From NCBI GenBank assembly GCA_001414345.1, contig LLCB01000338.1, forward strand, positions 1 through 60,079: 60,079 nucleotides of DNA, read 5' to 3'. The stretch comes from Hymenoscyphus infarciens (taxonomy: Eukaryota > Ascomycota > Leotiomycetes > Helotiales > Helotiaceae). The position numbers and the translations under genes are program-made. Under the pieces are notes generated by a model. The model was not told the DNA's origin, did no database searches, and worked only from the letters and a program-made list of their open reading frames with translations. Numbering within the stretch: position 1 is the first letter of the stretch; the number at the start of each line of letters is the position of its first letter. Shown here piece by piece: positions 21,130-35,249 of the stretch.

Positions 21130-23050
21130 TTTAATCCTCCTTTTCTTCTAATAGCTACTAGTTTTAAAGTTTATATAATCTACGTTACTTCTTTTAAGAT
21201 AGCTGTTTATAAAGTAGGCTTAGTAGCTTTCTTTCTTCTATTACTTTAGCTTTAGTTATTAAGAAACGAATATAACTACTTTAATATATAGCTATCTAAG
21301 CTTCTTTATAAATCGGAGATAGCTAGGTTTCTAGAATTACTACTTAGCTTTCTAGGTCTATTCTCTATAAACGAGAAGAAGTAAACTCGTTAGCTACTAG
21401 TAGGCTACTAGGAATTATATTATTATATAAATCTATTCTTAATAGTGTTTTTAGCTTAGATATTAAAAATAGACTATACTTAATATCTATTATTAGAATA
21501 CTTTATAGCTAAAAATCCCTTTATTAAGTATCTATATTTAGAAATTAATTAACCTATTCTAATATTCTTTAAGCTTAGCTTCTTTAAGTAGATATTACTT
21601 TAAGTAGATTAGTAACTTACTAAGAGTATTCTAATATATTAAGAATAATATCCTCTTAGATACTTTATAGTAAATATGTTTTTTAAGTTTAATATAGTTA
21701 GATATATGTTTCTTTTCTCCTATATACTTATAAAGGATTATCGTTTCTTATCCTATCTAAGTAACTTTATTAGATCTAAGCTACTAATATTTAATAATAG
21801 AGGTTATTAGAGTTTTACTCTTAAGTTATAGTAGCTTTTAATACTAATCTTTTACTAATCTATTATTTATAATAAATTTATTCTACCTTAGATATAACCT
21901 TTTATATATTATTAGCTTCCTCTTTAGCTTCTTACTCTCTCTTATTATCTACTAGTTTTTACTTTTTAGCTTCTTTTAAAAGCCTCTTCTTTTTAGTACT
22001 TATAGTATTTTTTAACTCTCTTACTTTATTTTATTTAATTCTCCTTATTACTATAACTTTAAAGTATTTTTTAAATATAAAAGAGTAAATCTAAATAAGT
22101 TTATTAACTAGCTATATTTTCTAGTTATCTTAAAAGTCCTATTTTAATAGAGAAGAGACTTTACTTAATAATAGGCTATATTAAGTCTCTTAAGAATCTA
22201 GAAGAGGTTATCTATTCTTATTTCTATTAATTTTATAAACTACTTACTTAAATATTTTATTAAGTATATATTCTATAATCTTATCTAATAAGAGAAGAGT
22301 AAGCCTTTTCTAATAAGCTCTATCTTTATCCTCTTTTATAAAGTAAAGAGAATAGATCTACTATTTTAGACTTATAAGTAGAAATATATTAACTAATAGT
22401 ATAAAGCGTTTATTCTTATTTAAAAAAACTTTAACTATATATATCTAAGTAAATTTTTTAACAAATTCTAATATAATAACTATATAAGACTTAATAGAGA
22501 GTACCTTATTTATATTTTTAGAAAGCTTAAAAGGCTTAATTAACTACTTATATAGTATTAGATTATATATATTATAATATTATTTAGATATAAGAGATTT
22601 TAATATAAAGAATAATAACTTATCTTCTCTTAAAACCCTTAAAATAACTTTATACTAATATATAGAAGTATTATAGAAATCTCTTTATATAAATAAAAGC
22701 CTTTATCTATATTTCTTATACTTCTTAGACTATACTAGCTTTTAAGAATTCTCTTCTACTCTAACCTAGCTATATACTTTAGTTTTCTTTACCTTATTAA
22801 CTTATAATTATTTTCTTTAGTCTAAGAGTTTATTCTTAGCCTTTCTTACTCTTTTTAGTATTTAAGATATTAATTTAAATATATTATTATTAAGAGAATA
22901 CTCTAAAAGTTAATTAAAATAGTTATAATAATAACTCTTATTATTAAAAGCCTAGAATAGTAAGAAAATATAAGTAATACTAGTCTTACTATCTCCTTAA
23001 CTACTATACCTATATCTCTATTATATATCCTTTATATTACTATTATTAAT
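21130..23050 (+). pseudogene. Relic coding tract 2 of the large element
   Basis: A plus-strand frame in phase at 21361 and 21487 is readable to about 21890; a different frame (in phase at 22073) is readable from there to about 23050. The change could be an indel, an intron or two genes. The second part is hydrophobic, with alternating Lys/Arg-rich segments. No family was recognised. Reading through RIP stops makes this weak. Confidence 0.25.
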
Positions 23051-26000
23051 TAAAAAACTCTAATAGATAATATAACTAATATTTAGAATATTTATTCCTA
23101 TTCTAAGTAATATAGTAGTAACTATAATATAAGTTACTCTATTATAATCCTTAAATATTATATATAAAATATCTTTATTATATTCTAGTACTTAAGAATT
23201 AAATTTAGATATTATATACTTTAGTTTAAATTAATTATTTACTACTAAATTAGAGTATTTTAGTTCTTTTACTATAAATTTAATATTTTTTACTTTTAAT
23301 ATTTATTATAGTATAGCTAAAATCTTTTAGACTTATTTTATACTATTAATAAATATAATTGTTTTTAGAATATACTTAAGTATTAGTAAACTATTAGTAT
23401 TAAAAGTATTATTCTAAAGAAAATATAGTAGTTTATAATCTAAAAGATATCCTTTAGCTAGAAGGTATATAATAATAGATATACGTCTACCTTTAATATA
23501 CTTTACTTAAATAAAGTATTATTATTCTCTTTTAAGAGATAATCTAATATTTTTATAAAGACTACGAGTTTTATTATACTTTACTTAGATAAGGCTATTA
23601 TAGTTCTCTTTTAAGAAATAATATAAAGTTCTTTAATTCTTATAGAATTAGTTATACTATTATACTTTACTTATATAAAGTTATTATTCTTTCTTTTTAA
23701 CTAAAAATATTATTATATATAAATTAAATATATAAATTAATAAAACTATTATTTTAATACTTCTTTATTAAAGAATAGAATAATAAAAGATTTCTTAAAT
23801 TATATCTTCTCTTTATATATTCCTACTAAATCTATCTCTTAACTCTCTATATTTACTTATAAAAACACCTAACTAATAGCTACTTATATATAAATAATTT
23901 ATAATTAGAATAGACTCTCTCTTCTATTACTAAACGTCTTTTACTCTTAAAACTTATAAAATAGTAAAGATAAAGCTAAAAAGAGAATAATTAACTAATT
24001 TTATAATAATCTATAATAACCTTTATAATTTAAAATAGATTTATCCTTTTTTAACTATTTATTACCTTATTATTCCTAATCTTTATAAACTTTATAATAA
24101 AGTCTCTTCGATTTTATAATTCTATTTTTATAATATTTACCTCCTTTAATAAGACCTAAGTAATCCTTATTACGTTTCTTATTACTCTATCTTCTAATAT
24201 TAATAGTTTAAAGTTATTACTACTTTATATTATACTCTACTTTAGCTTATAATAATAAGATTTAACTTTTATAGTATAAAATCTAATATAATAGTAGAAG
24301 ATACTATTAAAGATAATAGTATTAGTAGTTAATATAAATTACTTTTATATAATACTCTTAATATATTAAGCTTAAAAGTTAAGTAAATACTAGTATTATA
24401 TAATATTACTACTATATTAATAACGTTAATATAGAGTTCTAGTTAGTAATTTTAGACTAAATTTCTATTTTTTAATAGAAATAGTAATATATTATATTCT
24501 AAAATAAAGCCTAGCTAAGTAAGATAGTACTAGTATATATATTAATTATACTATTAGGCTAAGCTTATAGTAGAAGATCTATACTACTATTAAGAGTCTT
24601 CTTAGTTTATAAGATATAAATTAAGCTATTTCTTAAGCTCTAAATAATTAGCTCTTAGAGTAATTTCTAAGCCTTATACTCTATAGTTTCTATTAGATTA
24701 TATATATTTTATATAGCTAGTATATTTAATTTTTTAATAGATAAACCTTAGACTAAACTCTTTTATATAGACCTCTCTTATAATTTATTTACTTTATGTT
24801 TTTTTTTAAAAGGCTTAAAGTTATCTTTTTACTTAGTACTATAGTTAAAATTATTAATGTTAATAAATACTTATATATTTTTAGAGTATATATTTAATAA
24901 AGACCTTTTTATATAATCTAGTATAGAAGTTAAGAGTTTATATAATAGTTTATTTAAATTAGAATAATAGTATTTTTAAATCTTAGATAGCTTCTTATAG
25001 TTTAGTAATAAGTTAGGTTTAAACCTAGTATTCTTAGTCTTAGTAAAACTAAGAATAGTATAAGGAATTTTCTTTAATTTCCCCTTTTTAAGGTCTTTAT
25101 TCTATTTAACTATAAGTTCCTTTTATTATACTATTTTAATATTATATAACCTTTTAACCTCCTTTTTAGGTATCTTTATATCTAAATAATCTTAACTATA
25201 GTTTAGAAATTACTAAAAGTCTAGTTTATTACTTAAATATTATTAATATAGAGATCTTTTACTAAACTTATTATACTATAAATCCTTAACCTAAGCTATA
25301 TTTATATTCTAAGCTTATTACTTTATAATATTAATAATTTACGTTTTTATAGTATTTAGATAAGTAAGAATTATATTATTAATATTAGAGTAATTAATAG
25401 AGCTTATTTATAAGGATTTAGAGTATTACTCTATATCTATTAAAAAATCTTTAATATCTTTAGTAAGGTAAAAAAGAGCTAGTAATTAATTTATAAGCTT
25501 AACTCTAAATACTAAAGATATAATATATATATATTCTAAAGTTTTAATAAACTTAATATATATCTTAGTATAGAATTCGTTTTTTTCTTTAAAAACGAAA
25601 TCTTTTAGCTACTTATCCTTAATTATAGTTTATATTCTTATAAGTTAGGCTAGTAGAGAGGATATTTCTCTTAGCTAGACTAGGAGAGAGGAAAACTTAA
25701 AATTCTCTTTAAAAGAGAATATAGTACTTATAAATATAGTAGTAGTTTTTAATTTATTAATATTATTAGATATAGCTAATATATCTAAAGTTACTAACTA
25801 GTTCTAAAGTTAGTTTATAATAGTAGTAGAAGTTAAAGATATATTTAATAACTCTATTAATATAGTGTTTTATATCTATTACTTTTAAAGAAATTCTTTA
25901 ATAAATATAATAGTTTTTTAAAGATTATTTATTTTAGATTAGATTTCTTACTTTTAATATAGTTTAAGAGCTTTTATTAAGAGAATTTACTTATCTTAAA

Positions 26001-26339
26001 AGAACTCTATAGTAGAGTTAATTTTATATTAAAGTAAAATTAGTACTTAAAGCCTATTACTTTTAATATACTATTTTTAAGTAGTAATTATAAAGATAAA
26101 CTAGTTAATATTAAAGCGTTTTCTATAATAATTTAAGTTATTAAATACCTAAGTTTTAATATTAAATAGGCCTTTTTTAAGTAAAAGAAGATAGGATTTA
26201 CTAAGTAGAATATAAAGTATTATAAAGGAATAGCTAAAATATTTAAAAGGATAATCTATTAATAGAAAAAAGTAGTAATAGAACTCTTTAAAGCTTTTAG
26301 ACTATTTATCTTTTAAGAACTCTAATTATAAAAACCTTT
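23051..26339. other. Unidentified RIP-mutated DNA
   Basis: It is very AT-rich. A short duplication occurs around 23505-23690, where TATACTTTACTTA-type segments with TTATTATTCTCTTTTAAGAG-like tails are repeated about three times. I see no frame I would defend, no RNA gene and no element ends. Confidence 0.4.
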
Positions 26340-27940
26340 AAGGTTTAGATAGTAGTAGTATTAGATAACTAAATAGGCTTTTAAAAATAAGAGTAGAAGT
26401 TAAAAGAAAGAGCTCTAGTAACCTTTAAGTAAGTATATTTAAAGTAAGATATATATTTAAGATTAAAAGTAAAGATAGGTTACTTATAGCTTTAAAGCTA
26501 GACTATAATCTTAAGAATATACTAGCTTTAAAAGAAGATAATAGTAATTTAATAAAAGAACTAAAAAAAGCTTTTAAGATAAGATATATAAATAATAGGT
26601 TTTTAATACTAAAAGATATAAATATCTTAGATATTAAGGTAGAAGGTATAAGTATTCTAAGTATTAAAGTAGATACTCTAAGTTATAAAGAAGTAGTTTA
26701 ATAGATTTTAATTAAGACTATAAGCTTAGAAGAGATAAAAAGTAAATAAGACTTAATTAATAACTTAAAGTATAATTTAAAGTCTATTTATAAGAAAATA
26801 GTAGATAAGGAAGGCTTACTAGGATAATTAGAGTATATAGCTCTAGCTTTTAAAGAAGAGAGTTATATTAAGAATTCTTAAGTAAAACGTTACTTAATTA
26901 TAGTAATCTAAGAAAAAGCTATACTTAATTATAATAGATACTTAAAGGTTATTATTATAGCTTATAAGGTTAAGGTTAGTAGAGTTAAAGTTAATAGAGT
27001 TAAGGTTAATAAATCTAAAAGATAAAGCTAAATAAGTAAATAATTATACGTTTATAAGTATATAATACACCTACTTTTATAATAAGTATTAGTCTTTTAT
27101 AAACTTTTTAAATCTTTTAATTAGCTAATAGTAGATAGGATTATAAATATATCTTTATAGATTAGTTAGTTCTTAGAAAAAGATAGATCTTTAATAGAAG
27201 AAGGAGTTTCTAAGAAGCTAAGATATTAGATAGTAGACTTAGCGTTCTATATAGTTTTAATTATAAGTTAAGCTAAAGAGGGTATATCTTTAATAGTAGT
27301 AAAAGAAGACTTTAAGAAGTTAGTATATTAGGTAGTTTATTTAGTATTCTAAAGACTTAAATACTTATTAAGGTATTATAGCTCTATAAAGACTATATTC
27401 TTAATATATACTAAGTATTTAATAAGAGTATATTTACTAATAGATTAAGACTTTATATCTTTATATATTATTTAAAACTTAGAGAAGCTAGTCTTTTTAT
27501 ATATAAATAGTAACTTTATAGAATAATTAGTATAAGTAAAGAGGAGAGAAAAGTCTCTTATAAGCTAGTAACTTAAATACCTTAAATATTCTAAATACTC
27601 TATCTATTAACGTTTAAATAAGAGAAAATCTATTATTTATATAGAAATTATAAACTACCTTCTCTTAAAGCTACTTAAAGGGTTATTTAGATAAAAGAGA
27701 TATAAATAGAATAAAAGGTAGAAGATAGAAGAGCTTAAATCTAGGCTATAGAGGAGGCTAAGAGACTAAGTAGTATTTACTAAACCTTTTAATAATTATC
27801 TCTATATCTAAGAATTATATAACTAGCTAAGGTATTAGTATAAACTTTATAAACTTTTAGCTTATAGTATATAGTTTAATACTATCTTAGATTTACTTAG
27901 ATTTAGTATTTATTATCTTCTTTTATACCTTTTAGTATTT
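26340..27940 (+). pseudogene. Relic coding frame 3 of the large element
   Basis: A single frame, in phase at 26468, 27188, 27536 and 27722, extends for about 530 codons. The N-terminal third is rich in Lys, Glu and Leu (for example LKEDNSNLIKELKKAFKIRY) and looks helical or coiled-coil. A basic Lys/Val/Arg repeat follows at about 26970-27030. The C-terminal half is a mixed globular-like region. I do not recognise it. Confidence 0.4.
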
Positions 27941-30539
27941 ACTTACTAACTCTAGTTAATTCTCTTTATAATATTAATTCTTCTAGTCTTATTTCTACTA
28001 TTATATATAGTATTATACGTTTATAGAGCTTTTACTCTATATCTTTATTATATTAACTTATATATTATAGAGAAGTAAGAGAAGTAGTAGAAGAAGGACT
28101 AAGAATAGAATAAGTAAGAGTTAAATAGCTTATAGGTTTTCTAGCTTAATATTATTTATAAGTCTACTTATCTATAGTTATAATATATTACCTTTCTATA
28201 TTATACTTATTTAGCTCTAGGGTTAGTAGGTTTTATAATTAGTATCTATTACTCTTTTTATTTTAATAATTATTACTTATTATTATATAGTTTAAACTTT
28301 AAATTTAACCTCTTATTCTTATCTAGTTCTTATCTTACCTCTATCTTATCCTTATTACGATTCTTAGCTTATCCTTTTATATTTATTCTTATTTAAAATA
28401 TCTCTTAGAATTAATATTAATAATATTAAATATACTTATTAAGCTTTTAAATATACTACTATTTAAATAAGGATTAATAAATAAATTATATATAATATCT
28501 CTTTAAGATCTACTAATCTAGATTTATAATATTTTATTAAGGTTTATATAATAAGGGTTTTATACTCTATTTATAAGTTAGTTATAGATATAATAATTAT
28601 TAGATTATTAATAATAGTTTTAGACTATTTAAAAGATATAAAAAAGTATATAGAGATATACTATATATAATCTAGTATTTAGAGAATAATATAAATAATA
28701 TTCCTAAAATATAAAGTCTATATAAGAGCTTCTAGTACTATATTTTTTATTATTAAATACTAGCTCTTAAAATACTAGCTATTTCTATATATAGAATACC
28801 TTATATAAAAACTAGCTAAAGAATAGTATAATAAAGAATAAGTGTTTTTAGTTAAAGAATATTATAATAAAAAGTAAGTATTTTAGTAATAGGTTTATAG
28901 AAGATCTATACTATTATTATAATTTTAACTCGATTTTAAACCTATTAGAATTAGCTATTTTAATTATTTCTAAAAGTATACTTATTTTAATAATTTCTTA
29001 TTTATAGTCTCTTTTATACTCTTCTTTCTTTTATTAAAATTAAGCTTATATTTATTCTTCTTAGATCCTCTTTTATTTTCTTAATTCTTTACTATATTTA
29101 GTTTAATTTAAAAGTAGCTTAGAAGCTATTTAAGATCTCTTCTTTTTATATAGATTTTAAGCTAAATAAGATTAGTATAAATAAGTTTTTTTTACTTATA
29201 TAATAATTATATTCTAATACTCTTATTATTATAATTCTACTTAAATATTTATAGTAGCTAGAGTAGCTTATACGTCTTTATATACTTAATAAAGAATATA
29301 ATAAGTATTAATTATTAAAATCTAAAGTAAATCTTAAAAGCTTTAATTTAAATTATTAACTATATTAATTCTAGTAGAAGTATAAGTTAAAGAAGTATAA
29401 GTTAAAATTATAAAAGTAATAGAAAAAACTATATTATTATACTCTATTACTTTAAAGGAATTAAGTATAGTTATTAAATTAGTTAAAATAGAAGTAAAAT
29501 CCTATTAATAGAATAGCTTTACTAGAGGTATTAATAAGTCTAGCTAAGATAATTCTATACTTAATTTTAATAAATAACCTCTACTAAAGAGAAGTAAGAA
29601 GTATCTCTTTAATTATAATATATATATGTTTTCTTATATTTATACTAGATTTTCGTTACTAGTATTCTTTATAGTATTTCTTATAGTAATATAATTATTA
29701 TTTTATTTAATTAGTAATAGATACTCTTTATTTAATATTATATAATTCTTTTCCTTAGTTATTTCTAGTATTATTTTAGTTAATATTCTATCTTTTAAAA
29801 AGTCTAACTCTATTTCTAGTTCTATTTCTATTATCTTATTAGAATTACTATATTTATATAGAAATAATAATAGTATTTAAGAAAAGAGAAAGTAGTAGTC
29901 TTTAAATCGCTTTTTAAGAAGTTAATAGTAATAAAGTTAGTTTTTATAATATAATTCTAATTAATTTTAAATTTATAATAAACTAAGATTATTAATTTAA
30001 TAGTAAAGTAGGTAGAAAAATAGTTTTAATTCTATATCTCTACTATTTATAATACTATATTTAAATAATATAGTAATAAGAGAGTATATAAATATACTAT
30101 CTTTTAAAAGATAACTAGTAGAAGATAGGAGTTTTTAGTAAAATTTAGAGTTAAAATATAGTAAAGTTTTAAAAATTAATTAATAAAGTTAGTTATTAAA
30201 AAAGAAGTTATAATATTTAAGTAGAATAATACTTATTTTAGTAAATAATAATTAAAATAAAAGATAAGAGGTTAATCTTTATAATAAAATGCTTTTTATA
30301 AATTAAGAAAAGTATATAATATTAAGAATTAGTATTCTTAGTAAATTATAATATAAACTATTCTAATAACTATTATTAGATATAAGAAAAGAGTTCTTAT
30401 TTATAATATTTATACTCTACTTCTCTACCTCTCTCTCTTCTCTTACTATACCTAATTAAGCTTAGATTCTTAGACTATTTTAAAGTAGGCTTAGACTCCC
30501 TTCTACCTCTACTATACCTAACTTCTTTATTCTAGGGTC

Positions 30540-30580
30540 TAAGAGAATTTAATAATTTTTTTAGTAAGAATAATAATTAT
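30540..30580 (+). repeat. Dispersed 41-bp motif, copy 2
   Basis: It matches 18602-18642 at about 38 of 41 positions and again lies just downstream of pyrimidine-rich DNA (ACCTCTCTCTCTTCTCTTAC near 30425). Confidence 0.55.
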
Positions 30581-30987
30581 AAAGTTAAGCTTTTAACTTT
30601 AAAAGAATATAACTTAATAACTATAACTTAAGATAATATAGAGTAAGAATAGAATAAAAAGTTATCTATTTTTCTATTATATCTAATTAAATAATAATTA
30701 TTTAAACTAGTATTAACTAACTAGCTTTAAAGTAGATATATTCTTTTATAAAGTTAAAACTATACTTTATTCTTATAACTTTTATTAAAGAATAAAAGAA
30801 ATAACTACTATATTATATACTTTTAACTTATTATAATCTCTAAGTTTTATATAAATAGCTTTTAAATAAGTTATATAATATTATACTTTAATAAACTAGT
30901 TATTATAAATAGTAATAAAATATATAGAATTTCTAGTATTAAATAAACTATAAACTAACTAAGTTATATAATAAATCTTTTTTATTT

Positions 30988-31447
30988 ATAATAATAATAT
31001 ATATTAGATTCTTAGTATTAGATTCTTAGTATTAAATTCTCTTATAATAGTAATATATATTAGATTTATATTATTAGATTCCTTTATAATAGTAATATAT
31101 ATCTAATTCCTATTATTAGATTCTTTTAAAATTATAATATATATCTAATTCCTAGTATTAGATTTATAATAGTAATATATATCTAATTTCTATTATTAGA
31201 TTTCTTTATAAAAGTAATATATATTTAATTCTTATTATTAGATTCCTTTAAAATTATAATATATATTTAATTCCTAGTATTAGATTTATAATAATACTAT
31301 ATATTTAATTTCTATTATTAGATTCCTTTATAAAAGTAATATATATCTAATTCCTATTATTAAATTCCTTTATAATAGTAATATATATCTAATTCCTATT
31401 ATTAGATTCCTTTATAATAGTAATATATATTTAATTTCTAATATTAA
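30988..31447. repeat. 43-bp minisatellite, about 10 copies
   Basis: The unit is about CCTTTATAATAGTAATATAT followed by ATCTAATTCCTATTATTAGATT. Each copy carries the arms ATCTAAT and ATTAGAT around about seven bases, so it can form a small hairpin. Copies vary in spacing between TTATAATAG, TTAAAATTA and shorter forms. Confidence 0.85.
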
Positions 31448-31569
31448 ATAAACTATAGCTTATTTAAGCTATATACTAAGTAGTATTATATTATAGCTTA
31501 TTTTTTAGTTTATAGATAAAATATATTTAGTAATATAAAAATTAGAAAAACGCTAATAAAACTAGTAGC

Positions 31570-31708
31570 TTTAATTAAATAGGTATTTATTATTATATAA
31601 AGTATTATTAATTAAGAACTTTATAAACTCTAATTATAGGTTTTAATTAAATAAGTATTTATTATTATATAAGGTATTATTAATTAAGAACTCTATAAAC
31701 TCTAATTC
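31570..31708. repeat. 72-bp tandem duplication
   Basis: TTTAATTAAATAGGTATTTA begins at 31570 and again (TTTAATTAAATAAGTATTTA) at 31642. Both run through AAGAACTNTATAAACTCTAATT. Differences are transitions. Confidence 0.85.
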
Positions 31709-32689
31709 TTATAAGTTCTCTACTCTCTACTTAAAAGAAATTATAACTTATTAATAGTATATTAACCCTTCTAAGTAAATAACTTAATACTATATTAGTA
31801 AGATTATACTATTAATCTCTTAAATATTAGTAATTCTAACTCTTATTTAGCTAAACTACTAGCTAGTAAGATTATTCTATTAACTATTTAAAGCTACTTA
31901 GAATTATAGATTATTAGAACTTCTTATATACTTTAAAAGTAAGGATTATAAAATAGATATCTTAGCTTTTAATACTACTTTTACTCTAATATTCTTATTA
32001 GAAGTATAAACCTTAATTAACTATTTTAAAAGACCTTTTAAATTAAGAAGATTTAATTATTAAATTAATAAGTTTTAGTTATAAAGCTAAGAAAGAGACT
32101 TACTAAGTTTTAAGTTATTAATAGAAATAAGATTTACTCTTCTCTTCTTAGAATTTAAGACTTATAGTTAAGTTTTTAGGTTACCTTCTAGGTTACCTTC
32201 TTTAGTTTCTTATATATTATTATTTAAAGAAGTATTAGATCTTAGAGTAGAAGTAAAAGTATTTATAATAGGAATCTAAGAATTAGAATAATCTAGTTTA
32301 GAATATAAAAGTAATAACTAAGAAGTACTTAGTATTACTAAATTTTTATTATTTAATAAAAACTCTTTAATTAAGATATTTAGTTATATAAAACTAAGTT
32401 AGTCTTTTATTAAATCGCTTATAAAATTAATATTCTTTAGAATATTCTTAGTTTATTATTCTTTTAAAGATTTTTATAAAAAATTATTAAAATTTAGTAA
32501 TTAATCTTCTTTTAGAAATTAATACTTATCTTTAAAAGATAGATAAAAAATAAAAAGTCTAAAGAAATAAACTCTAAGAATATTTTATTTAACTCTTATA
32601 ATCTAGAAAGAAGTTCTTAGATTATTATAAAGAGGTAAGACTATAAGTAATTTTAGTATAGTAGAGAGGTAGATATTAGTAGATAGTAA

Positions 32690-34460
32690 TCTTTACTTTA
32701 ATATAGATATATTACTACTTCTACTTAAAAGGCTTATAAAGAGAAATCCTTTTAGAAAAAGGCTTCTAGTAATAGAAACTTATAAAAACCTATATATATT
32801 CTACTTAGTAATTAAATTTAACTATTTATAAAATTAAGGTCTAAGAGTAGTAACCTTATTTCTAGTTAGTATAATTATTTTAATACTTTAAATAATATTT
32901 AGTTATATAAGTAGAGCTTAAGTTAAAGTCTTAGCTAGAATTTTAAGAAGAATCTTAGAAAGGCCTTCGAGTTTTATAGGTTTAAGTATTAACTATCTTA
33001 TAAGTTTAAGTGTCTTAGTAGATCCTAGAAAAATAATTAATAAAAGTATATAATAAAAGAAAGACTTATTTACTTACTAATAATATTATTAATTAATTAT
33101 TTTAAATTATTTTACTTAGATAATAACTATTTATATCTCTACTTTATAATTTTTATTTATATATCTACTAATACCTTTTATAAAAAGGTTTTTTTAAACT
33201 AAGACTTACTATTTATAGCTTTAAAGCCTAATAGCTAAGACTCTATCTCTTTACTCTACTTAAATAAAAGATATGTTTTAGACTTATTAAAGATCTTTAA
33301 AGTAAATAAATTCGCTTTATTTATAATATTCTTATAATTTAAAATTTATTTTAAAATACTCTAAGATATAAAATATTCTTTATATTTCCTTAGCTATATT
33401 ATAAATTTATCTAAAAAATATATCTAAATAGTCTTATTATAGATTTAAAAGATATTTAATATTATTCTAATATTTATAAATAAATTTTTAATTAACTAGA
33501 GCTTATACTTAATTATCTTTACTTTAATTCTTAAGAACTTAATCTTATATTTAATCCTTTATTATATTTTTATACTAATCTTATTTTTATAAATACTAAG
33601 ACCTATTTCTACTAACTAGTAGGCTTAAAGCTTTAGTTTAGCTTTCTTATTTAATTCTAACTTCTAGTTATTAAGATCTTTCTTTAATAAAGCTAAGATA
33701 TCTCTTATTATAGTATTAAAATTCTTAAGAACTTTATTACTATACTATATCTTTACTCCTCTAATAAGTATAATAATATCTAATTTTCTAATTTTTTCTA
33801 GCTTATTAAAAAGAAAGTATATATTTATAGTAGTAAGATAGCTCTACTAAGATTTTAAAAGTTAATACTAAAGTACTTATACTTAGAACTCGTCTTATAG
33901 TATTTCCTAGTTTCTATTCTTATATTTATTAATATAGAATTTCTAATATATTATTAAAGTAAGATCTAAAATTAGAATACTAAAAAATAGATAATACTTA
34001 TTTTTAAGATTATCTAAGTAATAAATTTAAGATCTAATAGTCTTAGAGTTAAGATTATTATTATTATTATTATCTAATAATATTAATATAGTTATTATAT
34101 TATATATTACTTTAGTATCTTTTAAAGTAACTAGTAACTCTATTTTTAATAAATTTTCTTTAGATATATTATTACTATTAGTTATAGTAAAAGTAATATT
34201 ATTAAACTTAAGAATATTTATAGCTTACTTACCTCTCTCTTCTAAATTCTTACTTTATATTCTTACTACTTATCTTATATATTTCTTTTATTTATTTACT
34301 TCTTAATTTCTATTATATTACTTTACCTCTTGTTTTAGAGATTTCTATAAAATAACTCTTATAATATATATCTATTTTTTAAGATCTTCTAACTTAGATA
34401 GTATATTAATCTAGTATATATTATATATAATTATCTAGTAAAGCTTAAAAGAGTGCTTTA
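32690..34460 (+). pseudogene. Relic coding frame 4 of the large element
   Basis: One frame, in phase at 33008 and 33953, is followed for roughly 590 codons. Near 32840-33000 it is Ser/Asn/Gln-rich and then has a basic stretch (RKAFEFYRFKYQLSYKFKC) that keeps one Cys codon. The rest alternates hydrophobic and Lys/Arg segments. No motif is decisive. It and relic frame 5 may once have belonged to one spliced gene. Confidence 0.35.
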
Positions 34461-35249
34461 TATTAGTTATTATATAATAGTATTATATTAGATAGCTTTA
34501 AGGAATATAAAGCTAGTTTAGATTAATTAGTATATCTTAGAATTACTTAAGTTAAGAAAGTAAAATAAATAAACTATATAATAATCTTTCTTATAAGTTA
34601 TAATTTAGAGCTATATAAGGATATCTATTAAATAGGTTAATATTAAATAAGTTAATAGTAAACTAGAGGTTTTACTAGAGATATAGATATAATAGATACT
34701 TAGCTACTTAGCTATAACTAGTATTATATACTATATATTAGTAAAGTCTTTACCTTTTAAAGATAAGCTTAATATAAGATTAACTATCTCTTATTTAATA
34801 ACTTTTATAAGTAGTACTATATCTATTAATATAATTATTAGTTTATAACTATTCTAAACCAAAGTTATAATAGTATATTAGACTATTTTTATTAAATCTA
34901 AGTATTTTAACTATAGTATTTTAGCTATTTAATAAGCTAAAGCTTAAGTTACTAGTTAAGTAGTATACTACTATTTATAGTAATCTACTAATATTTTATT
35001 ATAAAGAATAGTCTAAAATATTATATAATAATTCTATTAATCTCTTACTTATAGAATAGAAAACATTTTTATAAGATAAGGTTTATTTCTTACTTATTTA
35101 TTTAATAGTCTTTTAAAATATTATAAAAATTATATATCTTTTTTAAAAAGTAATAGTCTTAGTTACTTTTACTTCTAAAGTAAACTTAAAAGCCTTATAT
35201 AAAGCTTTTAGCTATTATATTATTAATCTTAATTAACTCTTCTACTAAA
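34461..35249. other. Gap between relic frames 4 and 5
   Basis: AT-rich DNA with no frame I trust. It leads directly into the 18-bp repeat at 35251. Confidence 0.35.

Larger units (their letters stand above)
27941..32689. other. Unidentified RIP-mutated DNA with minisatellites
   Basis: No convincing frame. The stretch holds a CT-rich segment at 30410-30530, the second copy of the 41-bp motif at 30540, a 43-bp array at 30988-31447 and a 72-bp duplication at 31570-31708. A plus-strand frame with moderate stop density around 28400-28980 was noted but is too weak to call. Confidence 0.4.

Noticed and set aside
21130..23050. Possible transposase in relic tract 2
   Set aside because: The frame changes midway and no catalytic triad could be identified; naming a family would be a guess.
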